Below are positions 8,428 to 17,786 of a stretch of 64,000 nt of DNA, in pieces. The stretch is from the NCBI GenBank assembly GCA_017550165.1, contig JAFZQH010000017.1, positions 24,158 through 88,157 on the forward strand, given 5' to 3'. The translations under genes and the position numbers were made by a program. The notes beneath the pieces were generated by a model. The model saw only the letters and a list, made by a program, of their open reading frames with translations. It did not search any database and had not been told where the DNA came from. Position 1 is the first letter of the stretch; each line of letters opens with the position of its first letter. Origin of the DNA: Lachnospiraceae bacterium (GTDB lineage: Bacteria > Bacillota > Clostridia > Lachnospirales > Lachnospiraceae).

Positions 8428-9675
8428 ATGGACGGAGTTTTATCCCAGGAAGAAATAAATGCTCTGCTCAACCAGAGCAATGCCGGCTCCGATGATCCGG
8501 CACCGCCTGCTGATGCTCCCGAACCTGCGTCTGAGACACCGGGAAATATCCTGTCAGACGTAGAAAAAGATGCCATTGGCGAGATCGCCAATATAAGCAT
8601 GGGAACAGCAGCTACGACGCTTTTCTCCCTGGTCAACCAGAAAGTCGATATCTCAACCCCGGTTGTGAGGGAAGCCGGTTGGGACGACGTTTCTGCGGCT
8701 TACGAGAGGCCCTGTGTATTCATACAGATCGGATACACCGTAGGTCTTGACGGAAGCAATGTCTTAGTCCTGAAAGAGAACGATGTAAAGATTATCACTG
8801 ACCTGATGATGGGCGGCGACGGAACCAATATTGACGGAGAATTATCAGAGCTTCACTTGTCAGCTATCTGCGAGGCTATGAACCAGATGATGGGTTCTTC
8901 GGCGACGTCACTGTCTTCTATGCTTAACAAGAAGATAGATATCAGCCCGCCTTCCGCAAATGTGGTTGATTTTGATCAGGACATCATGGGAGAGGAGATA
9001 GATCCTTTCCTGGCAGGAAGATTTGTGAGCATATCATTTAAGATGAAGATAGGAGAGCTGATAGACAGTGATATCATTCAGCTTTATCCCTACTCATTTG
9101 CAAGGGATATGTTCGAGAGCTACAAGAAGAATATGATGGACGGACAGGAAGAGGAGGCACCTGCACCGGAGCCGGAGGCAGCGCCACAGGCAGCAGCCCA
9201 GCCGGCGCCCCAGCCACAGATGGCCACACCCACACCGGATATGGCCCAATCCGGCGCCGCGTATGGGATGCCTGTTGGGGTTCCGCCGGGATATGGAATG
9301 CCATACGGGGCGCCGTACGGAGCGCCTGCAGGATACCCTCAGGGATATGCGATGCCGCAGCAGCCTGTCAATGTACAACCTGCACAGTTCCAGGCATTCG
9401 ACCCGAGTTTCAACCCCATGCAGCAGCATGAGAACATTGACCTTATCATGGATGTACCCCTCGAGGTTACGGTTGAACTGGGACGCACCACCAAATCCAT
9501 TCAGGATATCCTGGATTTCTCACCGGGTACTATCATAGAGCTTAACAAGATAGCAGGTGAGCCCATAGACGTACTGGTTAACGGTAAGTATGTCGCTAAG
9601 GGAGAGGTAGTTGTTATCGAAGAAAGCTTCGGTATCAGAGTTACAGAAATAGTTAAGGAACGCGGGAAAGAATAA
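8428..9675 (+). CDS. fliY: Flagellar motor switch phosphatase FliY (CheC-FliN fusion)
   Basis: The order is an N-terminal FliM-like peptide (LSQEEINALLNQ), then a CheC-type phosphatase domain with both active-site helices (EIGEIANISMG-like EKDAIGEIANISMGTAATTL and LSAICEAMNQMMGSSATSL). A long linker of about 80 residues rich in Pro, Ala, Gly, Tyr and Gln follows, then a C-terminal FliN/SpoA domain (PLEVTVELGRTTKSIQDILD). FliY is the Gram-positive replacement for FliN and dephosphorylates CheY-P at the switch. ATG 8428 follows the fliM stop by two bases. The unusual part is the collagen-like GYGMPYGAPYGAP linker, longer and more Tyr-rich than I would expect. Confidence 0.95.
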   Translation: MDGVLSQEEINALLNQSNAGSDDPAPPADAPEPASETPGNILSDVEKDAIGEIANISMGTAATTLFSLVNQKVDISTPVVREAGWDDVSAAYERPCVFIQIGYTVGLDGSNVLVLKENDVKIITDLMMGGDGTNIDGELSELHLSAICEAMNQMMGSSATSLSSMLNKKIDISPPSANVVDFDQDIMGEEIDPFLAGRFVSISFKMKIGELIDSDIIQLYPYSFARDMFESYKKNMMDGQEEEAPAPEPEAAPQAAAQPAPQPQMATPTPDMAQSGAAYGMPVGVPPGYGMPYGAPYGAPAGYPQGYAMPQQPVNVQPAQFQAFDPSFNPMQQHENIDLIMDVPLEVTVELGRTTKSIQDILDFSPGTIIELNKIAGEPIDVLVNGKYVAKGEVVVIEESFGIRVTEIVKERGKE

Positions 9676-9738
9676 AACATCGGAGATGTTATTCCCGAAA
9701 GTTTGCAAAGGAGATTAATTTAAAGGAGATTAGCGGTT
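9676..9738 (+). promoter_or_regulatory. Small hairpin and tandem duplicated Shine-Dalgarno before cheY
   Basis: AACATC (9676-9681) pairs with GATGTT (9685-9690) around loop GGA. Downstream, the 11-base sequence AAAGGAGATTA occurs twice, at 9707-9717 and 9722-9732, offset by 15 bases. Only the second is correctly spaced for ATG 9739. The first may act as a standby ribosome site that raises CheY translation; this is an inference. Confidence 0.55.
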
Positions 9739-10101
9739 ATGGCAAAAAGTATTCTTATCTGCGATGATGCAGCATTTATGAGGATGATGATCAAAGACAT
9801 TCTGACAAAGGCAGGATACATAGTTGCCGGAGAGGCAGAGAACGGAGCAAAGGCCGTTGAAAAGTATAATGAACTTAAGCCTGATCTGGTACTTATGGAT
9901 ATCACAATGCCTGAGATGGATGGAATTGAGGCATTAAAGGCCATCAGATCGGGAGATGGCAATGCATCCGTTATCATGTGTTCAGCTATGGGACAGCAGG
10001 CAATGGTTATAGATGCCATCCAGTCAGGAGCAAAAGACTTTATCGTTAAGCCATTCCAGGCAGATCGTGTATTAGAGGCAGTTAAAAAGGTAGTTGGATA
10101 A
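9739..10101 (+). CDS. cheY: Chemotaxis response regulator CheY
   Basis: A 120-residue stand-alone receiver. The acidic pair D9/D10, phospho-acceptor D54 (LVLMDITMPEMDG), S82 at the Thr/Ser position (IMCSAMGQ) and K104 (FIVKPF) are all present. Phosphorylated by CheA, it binds FliM/FliY and changes motor rotation. The start ATG 9739 follows a duplicated RBS. The last base of its stop is the first base of the fliO start, so the two are coupled. Its location between fliY and fliO is the same as in the Bacillus fla/che operon. Confidence 0.96.
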   Translation: MAKSILICDDAAFMRMMIKDILTKAGYIVAGEAENGAKAVEKYNELKPDLVLMDITMPEMDGIEALKAIRSGDGNASVIMCSAMGQQAMVIDAIQSGAKDFIVKPFQADRVLEAVKKVVG

Positions 10102-10475
10102 TGTTATTGGCTATAAGCGGCAGCTCTACCCTGGAGAGTGTGGTTCAGCTGGTCGGGATCATCCTGATATTTATATTCGTGTTGGCGGCTACGTTTTTAA
10201 CTACCCGATGGATAGCAAATTATCAGCGCACCACCACAAAGAACCGCAATATAAGAGTTGTGGAGACATGCAGATTAACAACAAACAAGTACATTCAGAT
10301 TGTTCAGGTAGGTGAGAAATATCTTGCGATCGCCGTGGCTAAGGATACTATAACAGTCTTAGCTGAACTCGGCGAAGATGAAATAATCGATTTTTCTGCT
10401 GAATCAGTGAGTAGCAAGGGAGAAAGCTTCGGCAAGATCATGGAGAAGATCAGGAGTATGAAGCCGAAGAAATAG
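10101..10475 (+). CDS. fliO: Flagellar biosynthetic protein FliO (FliZ)
   Basis: A 124-residue protein with one N-terminal membrane helix (about residues 10-32, VVQLVGIILIFIFVLAATFL). A cytoplasmic domain follows with the NIRVVETCRLTTNKYIQIVQ stretch, recognisable as FliO. It acts as a chaperone-scaffold for FliP-ring assembly in the export gate. ATG 10101 overlaps the cheY stop. It lies immediately before fliP, as is usual. Sequence similarity within the family is weak, so gene order is a main support. Confidence 0.87.
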   Translation: MLLAISGSSTLESVVQLVGIILIFIFVLAATFLTTRWIANYQRTTTKNRNIRVVETCRLTTNKYIQIVQVGEKYLAIAVAKDTITVLAELGEDEIIDFSAESVSSKGESFGKIMEKIRSMKPKK

Positions 10476-10485
10476 GTAGCAGAAT

Positions 10486-11304
10486 ATGAAGAGTAATTGG
10501 AGAAAAAGCTTTGCGATGTTTGCCAAGGCGTGGCTTTTTATCATGACTATTGTTATGGTAGCCTGTGTATCCATCAGCACCAATGTCTTGGCATCGGATA
10601 CGACTTCAACGACCCAGAGGACTCCTACGATGACGGAGCCCAATGGATTTTCTATTATATATAATAACAACGAAGGTCAGTTATCATCAAATATCAGGAT
10701 TTTGCTGGTCCTGACCGTCATAGCGCTTGTACCGTCGATTCTTGTGATGCTTACGTCATTTACAAGGATTGTTGTTGTACTCCATTTTGTCAGACAAGCC
10801 TTAGGAACCCAGACGGCGCCGCCGAACCAGGTGTTAATAGGCTTGGCTTTATTTTTGACAGTCTTTATAATGAGCCCGGTATTCGGAAAGATCAATGATA
10901 CGGCTATAAAGCCCTTTGATGAAGGGCGGATAACCCAGGAACAGGCCCTTGAGGAAGGACAGAAGCCCTTAAGGGAGTTTATGTATGCCCAGACCCAGAC
11001 CAAGGATATCAATATGTTCCTTGAGATCAACGGGATAGAAGAAGTATCAAGCTACGATGACGTGGACATGACCATTCTGGTTCCCGCATTCATCCTCAGT
11101 GAGCTTAGAACGGCATTCATCATAGGATTTCTGATATATATACCATTTATAGTCATAGATATGGTGGTGGCGTCCACCCTGATGTCCATGGGTATGATGA
11201 TGCTGCCGCCTACTACCATTTCCATGCCATTCAAGATACTGTTGTTTATACTAGCCGATGGGTGGAATTTAGTTGTAAGTAGTTTAGTTAAGACTTTCTA
11301 TTGA
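10486..11304 (+). CDS. fliP: Flagellar export gate protein FliP
   Basis: A 272-residue protein. A cleavable-looking signal segment (residues about 8-36) is followed by four membrane helices. Recognisable FliP blocks are MLTSFTRIVVVLHFVRQALG, the PPNQVLIGLALFLT segment and the C-terminal VDMVVASTLMSMGMMMLPP. Five FliP, four FliQ and one FliR form the core of the type III export channel. The RBS before ATG 10486 (AATAGGTAGCAG) is weak, suggesting coupling to fliO ten bases upstream. Length and motif order are normal. Confidence 0.96.
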   Translation: MKSNWRKSFAMFAKAWLFIMTIVMVACVSISTNVLASDTTSTTQRTPTMTEPNGFSIIYNNNEGQLSSNIRILLVLTVIALVPSILVMLTSFTRIVVVLHFVRQALGTQTAPPNQVLIGLALFLTVFIMSPVFGKINDTAIKPFDEGRITQEQALEEGQKPLREFMYAQTQTKDINMFLEINGIEEVSSYDDVDMTILVPAFILSELRTAFIIGFLIYIPFIVIDMVVASTLMSMGMMMLPPTTISMPFKILLFILADGWNLVVSSLVKTFY

Positions 11305-11320
11305 ATGAGGGGGATTTTTT

Positions 11321-11593
11321 ATGTTAACACAGGAAGTTGTTATGGATATCGCACGACAGGGAATCTTTAATATCATTACCAGCGCTGCCCCGCTTCTTCT
11401 GGTGTCCCTCATAATCGGACTATCGGTCAGTATTTTTCAGACGGTAACATCTATCCAGGAGCAGACCCTGACATTTGTTCCCAAGATCCTGGCCGTATTT
11501 GTTGCCATTATGATATTCGGAGCGTGGATACTCAACAATGTATCTACCTTCGCCGTGGACCTGTGGAGAGACTTCAGCGTGTACGTGGGATGA
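11321..11593 (+). CDS. fliQ: Flagellar export gate protein FliQ
   Basis: A 90-residue protein with two membrane helices (about residues 15-38 and 50-74) and the FliQ core VSIFQTVTSIQEQTLTFVPK, which packs around FliP/FliR in the export gate. RBS GAGGGGGA precedes ATG 11321. It is separated from fliR by only five bases. Size and sequence are typical. Confidence 0.95.
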   Translation: MLTQEVVMDIARQGIFNIITSAAPLLLVSLIIGLSVSIFQTVTSIQEQTLTFVPKILAVFVAIMIFGAWILNNVSTFAVDLWRDFSVYVG

Positions 11594-11598
11594 TATAG

Positions 11599-12378
11599 TT
11601 GGTTAATTATACTTTTACTTTTGCACAAATAGAATATCTCCTGATCATATTTGTCAGGATAGTTACATGTGTGAGCATAATGCCATTTCTCGGGAACTCA
11701 GCTATCCCGGCCAGAGCCAAGATCGGCTTTTCCGCTTTTGTGACCATAATGCTCTCATTTGTTGTACCCAGACCGGCACTGGAGTATTCAACTGTGATCC
11801 AGTATGCCGTGATCGTTATCAAGGAAGCTATAGTCGGATTGCTGATAGGTTTTGCCGCTAATATATGCTCATCCATAGTGTTATTCGCCGGTAAGACCAT
11901 TGATGTGGACATGGGCATGTCCATGATGACCATGTTCGATCCCACGTCTCAGGAGCAGGCCAGCGTCACCGGCTTATTTTATAATTATCTGATCATGCTG
12001 ATGCTGATAATAACAAGCATGGACAGGTACATACTCCGAGCCCTGGTGGACTCCTATACCCTGGTGCCCATCAATCAGGTGAATTTCCATTATGACAGTC
12101 TCCTGCAGACCATGATGTCATATATGGTTTCATATCTGGTCATCGGATTCAGGATAGCCCTGCCCGTATTTGCAAGCATCCTGGTGGTAAATGTGGTGCT
12201 GGGAATACTGGCAAAAGTTGCTCCGCAGATGAACATGTTTGCGGTAGGTATCCAGATCAAGATGCTGACGGGTCTTGTGATCCTGACCCTTATCATCATG
12301 CTGGTACCATCGGTGTCGGATTTCATCTTTACGGAGATGAAACGGCTTATCGTTGCGATCATAGAGGGAATGAGATAA
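11599..12378 (+). CDS. fliR: Flagellar export gate protein FliR
   Basis: A 259-residue protein with about six membrane helices and the FliR signature regions (RIVTCVSIMPFLGNSAIPAR near the N-terminus, VDMGMSMMTMFDPTSQEQAS in the middle). It completes the FliP5Q4R1 gate. No ATG is available at the expected position; TTG 11599 gives the normal N-terminus MVNYTFTFAQIEYLL and lies just after the fliQ stop, so coupled translation from a weak start is likely. The stop is directly followed by the flhB ATG. Confidence 0.94.
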   Translation: MVNYTFTFAQIEYLLIIFVRIVTCVSIMPFLGNSAIPARAKIGFSAFVTIMLSFVVPRPALEYSTVIQYAVIVIKEAIVGLLIGFAANICSSIVLFAGKTIDVDMGMSMMTMFDPTSQEQASVTGLFYNYLIMLMLIITSMDRYILRALVDSYTLVPINQVNFHYDSLLQTMMSYMVSYLVIGFRIALPVFASILVVNVVLGILAKVAPQMNMFAVGIQIKMLTGLVILTLIIMLVPSVSDFIFTEMKRLIVAIIEGMR

Positions 12379-13512
12379 ATGACAGAAACTTTCAGACTAT
12401 CGTATGATCTGCAGTTCTTTGCAAAAGACGGTCCCGGAGGAGAAAAGACGGAGCCGGCTACAGCCAAGAAACTGCAGGATGCCAGAGAAGAAGGCCAGGT
12501 TGCCAAAAGCCGTGAGGTGGCTAATGCATTTGGCCTGATTGGCTTGTTTGTGATACTTAAGGTCTATGTGGGAACAGTGGGAACACGATTCCTGGAGACA
12601 TTCGATACGGTGTATACAAGGATCCCGGAGTTCGTTAAGGATGTGGGGGCACGGGTACCGATAGTATCATTTACATCATTTTTGAACAACATGCTGATAG
12701 TGCTGTTGACCATAGTTCTGCCAGTTTTCCTTATAGGATACGGCATAGCATTTGTGACGGAGATAGTACAGGTAAAGTGGAAGGTTACCACCAAACCGCT
12801 GAAACCCAAGTTCTCCCGGATGAACCCCATCAACGGCTTCAAGAAGATCTTCAGTAAACAGGCCCTGTTTGAATTGGTCAAGGCAATAGTAAAGATTGGA
12901 ATAATCCTGTTTGTGGCATATAAAGCCCTGGAGAACGATAAGGATAAGCTCCTGCTCCTGTATGATATACCCTTTATGGAGGCGGTGATGTTTGTCGGTT
13001 CCGTAGCCATTAACGTGGGACTTACCATAAGCATCACATACCTGCTCATAGGATTTGCCGATTATGTGTATCAGAAGCGAAAATTCGCAGAGGATATGAA
13101 GATGACCAAGCAGGAGGTCAAGGACGAATACAAGAACATCGAAGGAAATCCGGAGATCAAGGGAAAGCAGAAGCAGCGAATGAGAGAGGCGTCCATGCGG
13201 CGAATGATGTCGGACTTAAAGGAAGCGGACGTAGTTATCACCAACCCTACCCATTACGCATGCGCACTCCGCTACGATCCCGATCGAGGCGATAAAGCCC
13301 CGATACTGGTAGCAAAAGGCGCCGATTACCTTGCCCACAGGATCAAAGAAGTGGCAGCCGAGAACAACATCGAGATAGTAGAGAACAAGCCCCTGGCCCG
13401 AATGCTCTACCACAATGTAGAACTCGGCACCCAGATCCCCCGCGAGCTCTACCAGGCCGTGGCAGAAGTGCTTGCTTCACTTCAGAAGATGCAGAATCAG
13501 AGGAGAGCTTAA
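12379..13512 (+). CDS. flhB: Flagellar export specificity switch protein FlhB
   Basis: A 377-residue protein: a polar N-terminus (GGEKTEPATAKKLQDAREEGQ, family-typical), four membrane helices between about residues 50 and 225, then a cytoplasmic domain with the self-cleavage motif NPTH (VVITNPTHYACALRYD). Autocleavage between N and P lets FliK switch export from hook to filament proteins. ATG 12379 abuts the fliR stop. The C-terminus PRELYQAVAEVLA is conserved. Nothing is missing; fliK, its partner, is at the head of the same operon. Confidence 0.96.
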   Translation: MTETFRLSYDLQFFAKDGPGGEKTEPATAKKLQDAREEGQVAKSREVANAFGLIGLFVILKVYVGTVGTRFLETFDTVYTRIPEFVKDVGARVPIVSFTSFLNNMLIVLLTIVLPVFLIGYGIAFVTEIVQVKWKVTTKPLKPKFSRMNPINGFKKIFSKQALFELVKAIVKIGIILFVAYKALENDKDKLLLLYDIPFMEAVMFVGSVAINVGLTISITYLLIGFADYVYQKRKFAEDMKMTKQEVKDEYKNIEGNPEIKGKQKQRMREASMRRMMSDLKEADVVITNPTHYACALRYDPDRGDKAPILVAKGADYLAHRIKEVAAENNIEIVENKPLARMLYHNVELGTQIPRELYQAVAEVLASLQKMQNQRRA

Positions 13513-13536
13513 CACCACAGGAAAGGAGATGAGAAG

Positions 13537-15570
13537 ATGAAAAAAGCAGATCTGGGCATAGCCGGCTACCTGCTCGCGGCAGTAGTCTTCTTCATCCTCC
13601 CCATCCCCAACTACATGTTGGACGTCCTCCTGGCCTTCAACATCTCCATAGCCCTGATGATCCTCTTTAACGCCTTATTCGTAAAAGAAGTACTGGATAT
13701 GTCATTCTTCCCCACCCTGCTTCTTTTCACCACCATATTCAGGATATCACTGAACGTTTCATCCACCAGACTGATACTGACCACCGGAGATCCGGGAAAT
13801 GTAGTAGCCACCTTCGGAGAGTTCGTTGGAGGCGGTAATCTGGTCATCGGAGCTATCATCTTCATAGTATTGATCCTGATCCAGTTTATCGTTATCAACA
13901 AAGGTTCCGAGCGAGTAGCAGAAGTAACCGCAAGATTCACTCTTGATGCCATGCCCGGTAAGCAGATGGCCATAGATGCCGATCTTAATACCGGCGCCAT
14001 CACCGATAAGGAGGCCAAGGAGAGGAGAAATAAGATTCAGGAAGAGTCCAGCTTCTTCGGCTCCATGGACGGTGCTACCAAGTACGTTAAGGGAGATGCT
14101 ACCGCAGGCCTGATAATCACGGTCATCAACCTGGCAGGCGGAACCATCATGGGGATCACCAATCAGGGAATGGACGCCATGGAAGCGTTACAGAGATATG
14201 GCATCCTTACCATAGGAGACGGACTCTGCAGCCAGATACCTTCGCTGGTCATATCACTTGCCACAGGTATCCTGGTCACCAAGGCCTCTAAAGAAGCAGA
14301 CTTCTCATCGGTGCTGGTAGGACAGCTCTTCGGCTTACCCAAGGTTCTTATAATAGTAGGCGCCACATTGGCGGCCCTCGGTGTGCTCACCCCCCTTAAT
14401 CTGGTGCTCTTTGTGGGTCTGGGCGGGGCCTTTGTCCTGACGGGACTTAACATGAAGAGAACCATGGGAGTACAGGCCGTGGAAGAGGAGGTCAGCGCAG
14501 AGGAGACGCAGGCGGAGGAGATCAGGCGTCCGGAGAACGTGGTATCACTCCTGCAGGTAGATCCTATAGAGCTTGAGTTCGGCTATGGTATCATTCCGCT
14601 GGCAGATGTCAATCAGGGCGGAGACCTGCTGGACAGAGTGGTAATGATAAGACGCCAGATAGCCCTGGAGCTGGGTACGGTGGTTCCCATAATCAGACTC
14701 CGGGATAATATCCAGCTTAACCCCAATCAGTACATAATCAAGATCAAGGGTATCCAGGTCAGTGAAGGAGAGATACTCTTTGATCACTATATGGCAATGA
14801 ATCCGGGATTTGTGGAGGAAGAGATCACGGGAATCCCCACATTTGAACCCTCATTCCACCTTCCCGCCATCTGGATCACCGAATCACAGAGAGAGCGTGC
14901 GGAGAGCCTGGGTTATACCGTAGTTGATCCGCCCTCCATCATAGCAACGCATTTGACGGAGATCATCCGTACCCATATAGCAGAACTCCTGACGAGGCAG
15001 GATGTTCAGAACCTTGTTAATAACATAAGAGAGACCAATCAGGTCCTTGTGGATGAGCTTACACCCAAGCTTCTGGGTCTGGGAGAGATCCAGAAAGTAC
15101 TGCAGAATCTTCTCAGTGAGGGTATTTCCATAAGAGACCTTTTGACCATATTTGAAACACTGGCGGATTATGCAGTGACCACTCATGATACGGATGTATT
15201 GACGGAGTATGTAAGACAGGCATTAAAGCGAGCCATATCCAGCAAATACTTCTCGCCCAATGAGACCACCAGTGTCATTACCCTTGACCCCAAGATCGAG
15301 CAGGATATCATGTCTTCGGTTAAACAGACGGAACAGGGGGCATACCTTACCCTTGATCCGGAGAAACAGAAAGCCATTATCGATTCCGTTGGTGAAGAAA
15401 TAGATAAGATAGAGAATCTGGGAAGGGCACCTATCATTATCACCTCGCCTATTGTAAGAATGTACTTTAAAAAGTTAACAGAGGATTACTATCATGACCT
15501 AATTGTGGTATCCTATAATGAGGTAGACTCTAATGTCGAATTACAGTCAGTTGGGATGGTGACAATCTAG
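13537..15570 (+). CDS. flhA: Flagellar export gate protein FlhA
   Basis: A 677-residue protein. About eight N-terminal membrane helices include the conserved RISLNVSSTRLILTTGDPGN and VNKGSERVAEV-like loop (INKGSERVAEVTARFTLDAM). From about residue 335 a large cytoplasmic domain binds chaperone-substrate complexes. FlhA forms the nonameric ring that feeds the FliPQR channel and couples export to proton flow. RBS AAAGGAGATG precedes ATG 13537. The stop overlaps the GTG start of flhF by one base. Length is normal. Confidence 0.96.
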   Translation: MKKADLGIAGYLLAAVVFFILPIPNYMLDVLLAFNISIALMILFNALFVKEVLDMSFFPTLLLFTTIFRISLNVSSTRLILTTGDPGNVVATFGEFVGGGNLVIGAIIFIVLILIQFIVINKGSERVAEVTARFTLDAMPGKQMAIDADLNTGAITDKEAKERRNKIQEESSFFGSMDGATKYVKGDATAGLIITVINLAGGTIMGITNQGMDAMEALQRYGILTIGDGLCSQIPSLVISLATGILVTKASKEADFSSVLVGQLFGLPKVLIIVGATLAALGVLTPLNLVLFVGLGGAFVLTGLNMKRTMGVQAVEEEVSAEETQAEEIRRPENVVSLLQVDPIELEFGYGIIPLADVNQGGDLLDRVVMIRRQIALELGTVVPIIRLRDNIQLNPNQYIIKIKGIQVSEGEILFDHYMAMNPGFVEEEITGIPTFEPSFHLPAIWITESQRERAESLGYTVVDPPSIIATHLTEIIRTHIAELLTRQDVQNLVNNIRETNQVLVDELTPKLLGLGEIQKVLQNLLSEGISIRDLLTIFETLADYAVTTHDTDVLTEYVRQALKRAISSKYFSPNETTSVITLDPKIEQDIMSSVKQTEQGAYLTLDPEKQKAIIDSVGEEIDKIENLGRAPIIITSPIVRMYFKKLTEDYYHDLIVVSYNEVDSNVELQSVGMVTI

Positions 15571-16883
15571 TGATAATAAAGAAATTTCAGGGAAATACCG
15601 AGACTGAAGCTATAACCAAGGCAAGAGACGAACTGGGCAAAGATGCGGTAGTCATGAACGTTAAGACTATTAAGCCCAGAGGGATAATGAAGCTGTTTAA
15701 GCCTCAGGTGGTGGAAGTGACGGCAGCTCTGGAGGAGAGTAATAAAACAGAAGACAGCGTTAAGATGATCAAGGAAAGCGCTGAGGCTATAAGGAATATC
15801 GTGGAGACCAAGGCAGAGCCTGCAGCAAAGCCGTCATCGGGAAGTCAGCAGACGTATCCCGGCTATCCCCCGTCACCCTCACCCATGAGCAAGCCTGCTC
15901 CTGCACCGGCACCGGTTAAGCAGGAGACAGCGGACTCCGTAAAGGGTAAGGCTTTGGAGGAGAATCTGGAGAGGCTGCAGGAACTGTTAAAAGCCCAGAT
16001 AGCCACGGAAGAGCAGAAGGGGACCAGACAGGCGCCTGTGGTACGTGAGGCGGAACCGGTAGCCAGAGAGAAGAGATCCAGAGAATCAAGCATGTCATTT
16101 ATCAAGATGATATATAACACTCTTGTGGAGAATGAGGTGGATGAGCATTACGTTAACCAGATCATGTCAGAGATGGATAATGTGATCCATGCTGACAGCC
16201 AGATAGACTCCATCCTTTCCAACCTCTACACCAAGCTCAATCTCAAGTTCGGCCGGCCGGAAGAGATCAGCCTCAGTGATGAGAAACCGACGGTAGCATT
16301 TCTTATCGGACCAACCGGCGTGGGTAAGACCACAACGGTTGCCAAGCTGGCAGCCAAATTCATCGCAGAGAAGAAAAAAAGGGTGGGATTTCTTACCGCC
16401 GATACATACAGGATCGCTGCAGCCGAGCAGCTTAAGACATATGCTGATATCATAGGAGCACCGCTTTCCGTGGTGTATTCAGCGGAAGATATGGCTTCCG
16501 AACTCAGCAGGCTTAAGAAGTGTGATCTGATCCTGGTGGATACTGCCGGGTACTCACATAAGAATACGGATCAGCAGCAGGAGATAAAAAGGATCATAGA
16601 TTCGGTGGGAGAGGACTATAACAGGGAGGTTTTCCTTGTTCTCTCGGCTACCACCAAATATGCTGACTTAAAGAGCATAACCGATGCCTATAAGACCGTA
16701 TCACCCTATACCATTATCTTTACCAAACTGGACGAGACCGGAGCATACGGCAATCTTTTAAATGTGAAGATGTATTCAGGCGCCCCGGTTTCATATACAA
16801 CTAACGGGCAGAATGTACCCGATGACCTTGAAGTTTTCAATTCCCAGAGGATTGTTAAGCTCCTTTTAGGAGGCAGTGATTAA
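15570..16883 (+). CDS. flhF: Flagellar SRP-type GTPase FlhF
   Basis: A 437-residue protein. The N-terminal B domain is followed by a Pro/Ala/Ser-rich linker (about residues 80-130), then NG domains with G1 GPTGVGKTT, the [10 protein letters not shown]3 region and TKLDETG as G4. FlhF is a membrane-targeted GTPase that sets flagellar number and placement, with FlhG stimulating its GTPase. GTG 15570 overlaps the flhA stop. The stop overlaps the flhG start by one base (TAATG). All nucleotide-binding motifs look intact. Confidence 0.95.
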   Translation: MIIKKFQGNTETEAITKARDELGKDAVVMNVKTIKPRGIMKLFKPQVVEVTAALEESNKTEDSVKMIKESAEAIRNIVETKAEPAAKPSSGSQQTYPGYPPSPSPMSKPAPAPAPVKQETADSVKGKALEENLERLQELLKAQIATEEQKGTRQAPVVREAEPVAREKRSRESSMSFIKMIYNTLVENEVDEHYVNQIMSEMDNVIHADSQIDSILSNLYTKLNLKFGRPEEISLSDEKPTVAFLIGPTGVGKTTTVAKLAAKFIAEKKKRVGFLTADTYRIAAAEQLKTYADIIGAPLSVVYSAEDMASELSRLKKCDLILVDTAGYSHKNTDQQQEIKRIIDSVGEDYNREVFLVLSATTKYADLKSITDAYKTVSPYTIIFTKLDETGAYGNLLNVKMYSGAPVSYTTNGQNVPDDLEVFNSQRIVKLLLGGSD

Positions 16884-17767
16884 TGGATCAGGCTCAACAC
16901 CTGCGCAATATATTTAAAAACCCCATGCCCCGTTCTGCTTCCCGCATCATAGCGGTTACCAGCGGAAAGGGCGGGGTGGGCAAGTCCAACGTGTCCGTCA
17001 ATCTGGCAGTCCAGTTAAAGAAGATGGGAAAGCGGGTTCTTATCTTTGACGCTGACTTCGGCCTGGCCAATGTTGAGGTTATGTTCGGCGCTATTCCGAA
17101 ATATAATCTGAAGGATGTTATATGGGGCGGAATGGCCATAAGGGACATTATAAGCTACGGACAGGGAGATATCCCGTTTATTTCAGGAGGATCCGGGATC
17201 CTGGGCCTGAGTAATATCTCGCGTGACCAGATAACCCTTCTGCTTCAGAGAATGGCTGAATTGGACGAACTTGCCGATATAATCATTATAGATACCGGAG
17301 CAGGGATCTCTGACGCCGTCATGGAATTCGTATCAGCCAGTTCCGAGGTTATACTGGTGACTACACCGGAGCCCAGTTCCTTAACGGACTCCTATTCACT
17401 TCTTAAGGTAATGTGCGCAAGACCAGGATATGATCGTAATTCCACTGCCATAAAGGTAGTAGCCAATAAAGCCCTTACCAGGGAAGACGGTAAGAATGTG
17501 TATTCAAGGCTTCGGACTGTGACCGACAGATTCTTAAACGTTAACATGGAACTGCTGGGAGTCGTCTTAAGCGACCCGGCCCTTGAAAAGGCTGTCATGC
17601 AGCAGGTTCCCGTATCCCTGTCATCACCTAATGCAAGATCTTCCAGAGATTTTGAGGAGCTGGCGGTGGCTTTGACCGGGGACCATGCTCACGGACGTCA
17701 TAACAGCTCCGGCATGGCAGGTATGTTTGCCAGACTTCTTAACAGATTCGGTCAGATTTCAGGATAG
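16883..17767 (+). CDS. flhG: Flagellar number regulator FlhG (MinD-like ATPase)
   Basis: A 294-residue ParA/MinD-type ATPase. The deviant Walker A is [10 protein letters not shown], with the signature lysine near K28 and the P-loop lysine K34. Walker B-like [15 protein letters not shown] and [11 protein letters not shown] follow. The N-terminus [10 protein letters not shown] contains the short Gln-containing activator helix that stimulates FlhF. It controls flagella number and C-ring assembly. ATG 16883 overlaps the flhF stop. Known in Bacillus as YlxH. No anomalies. Confidence 0.94.
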   Translation: MDQAQHLRNIFKNPMPRSASRIIAVTSGKGGVGKSNVSVNLAVQLKKMGKRVLIFDADFGLANVEVMFGAIPKYNLKDVIWGGMAIRDIISYGQGDIPFISGGSGILGLSNISRDQITLLLQRMAELDELADIIIIDTGAGISDAVMEFVSASSEVILVTTPEPSSLTDSYSLLKVMCARPGYDRNSTAIKVVANKALTREDGKNVYSRLRTVTDRFLNVNMELLGVVLSDPALEKAVMQQVPVSLSSPNARSSRDFEELAVALTGDHAHGRHNSSGMAGMFARLLNRFGQISG

Positions 17768-17786
17768 TTAAAATGGGGGGAGATAA

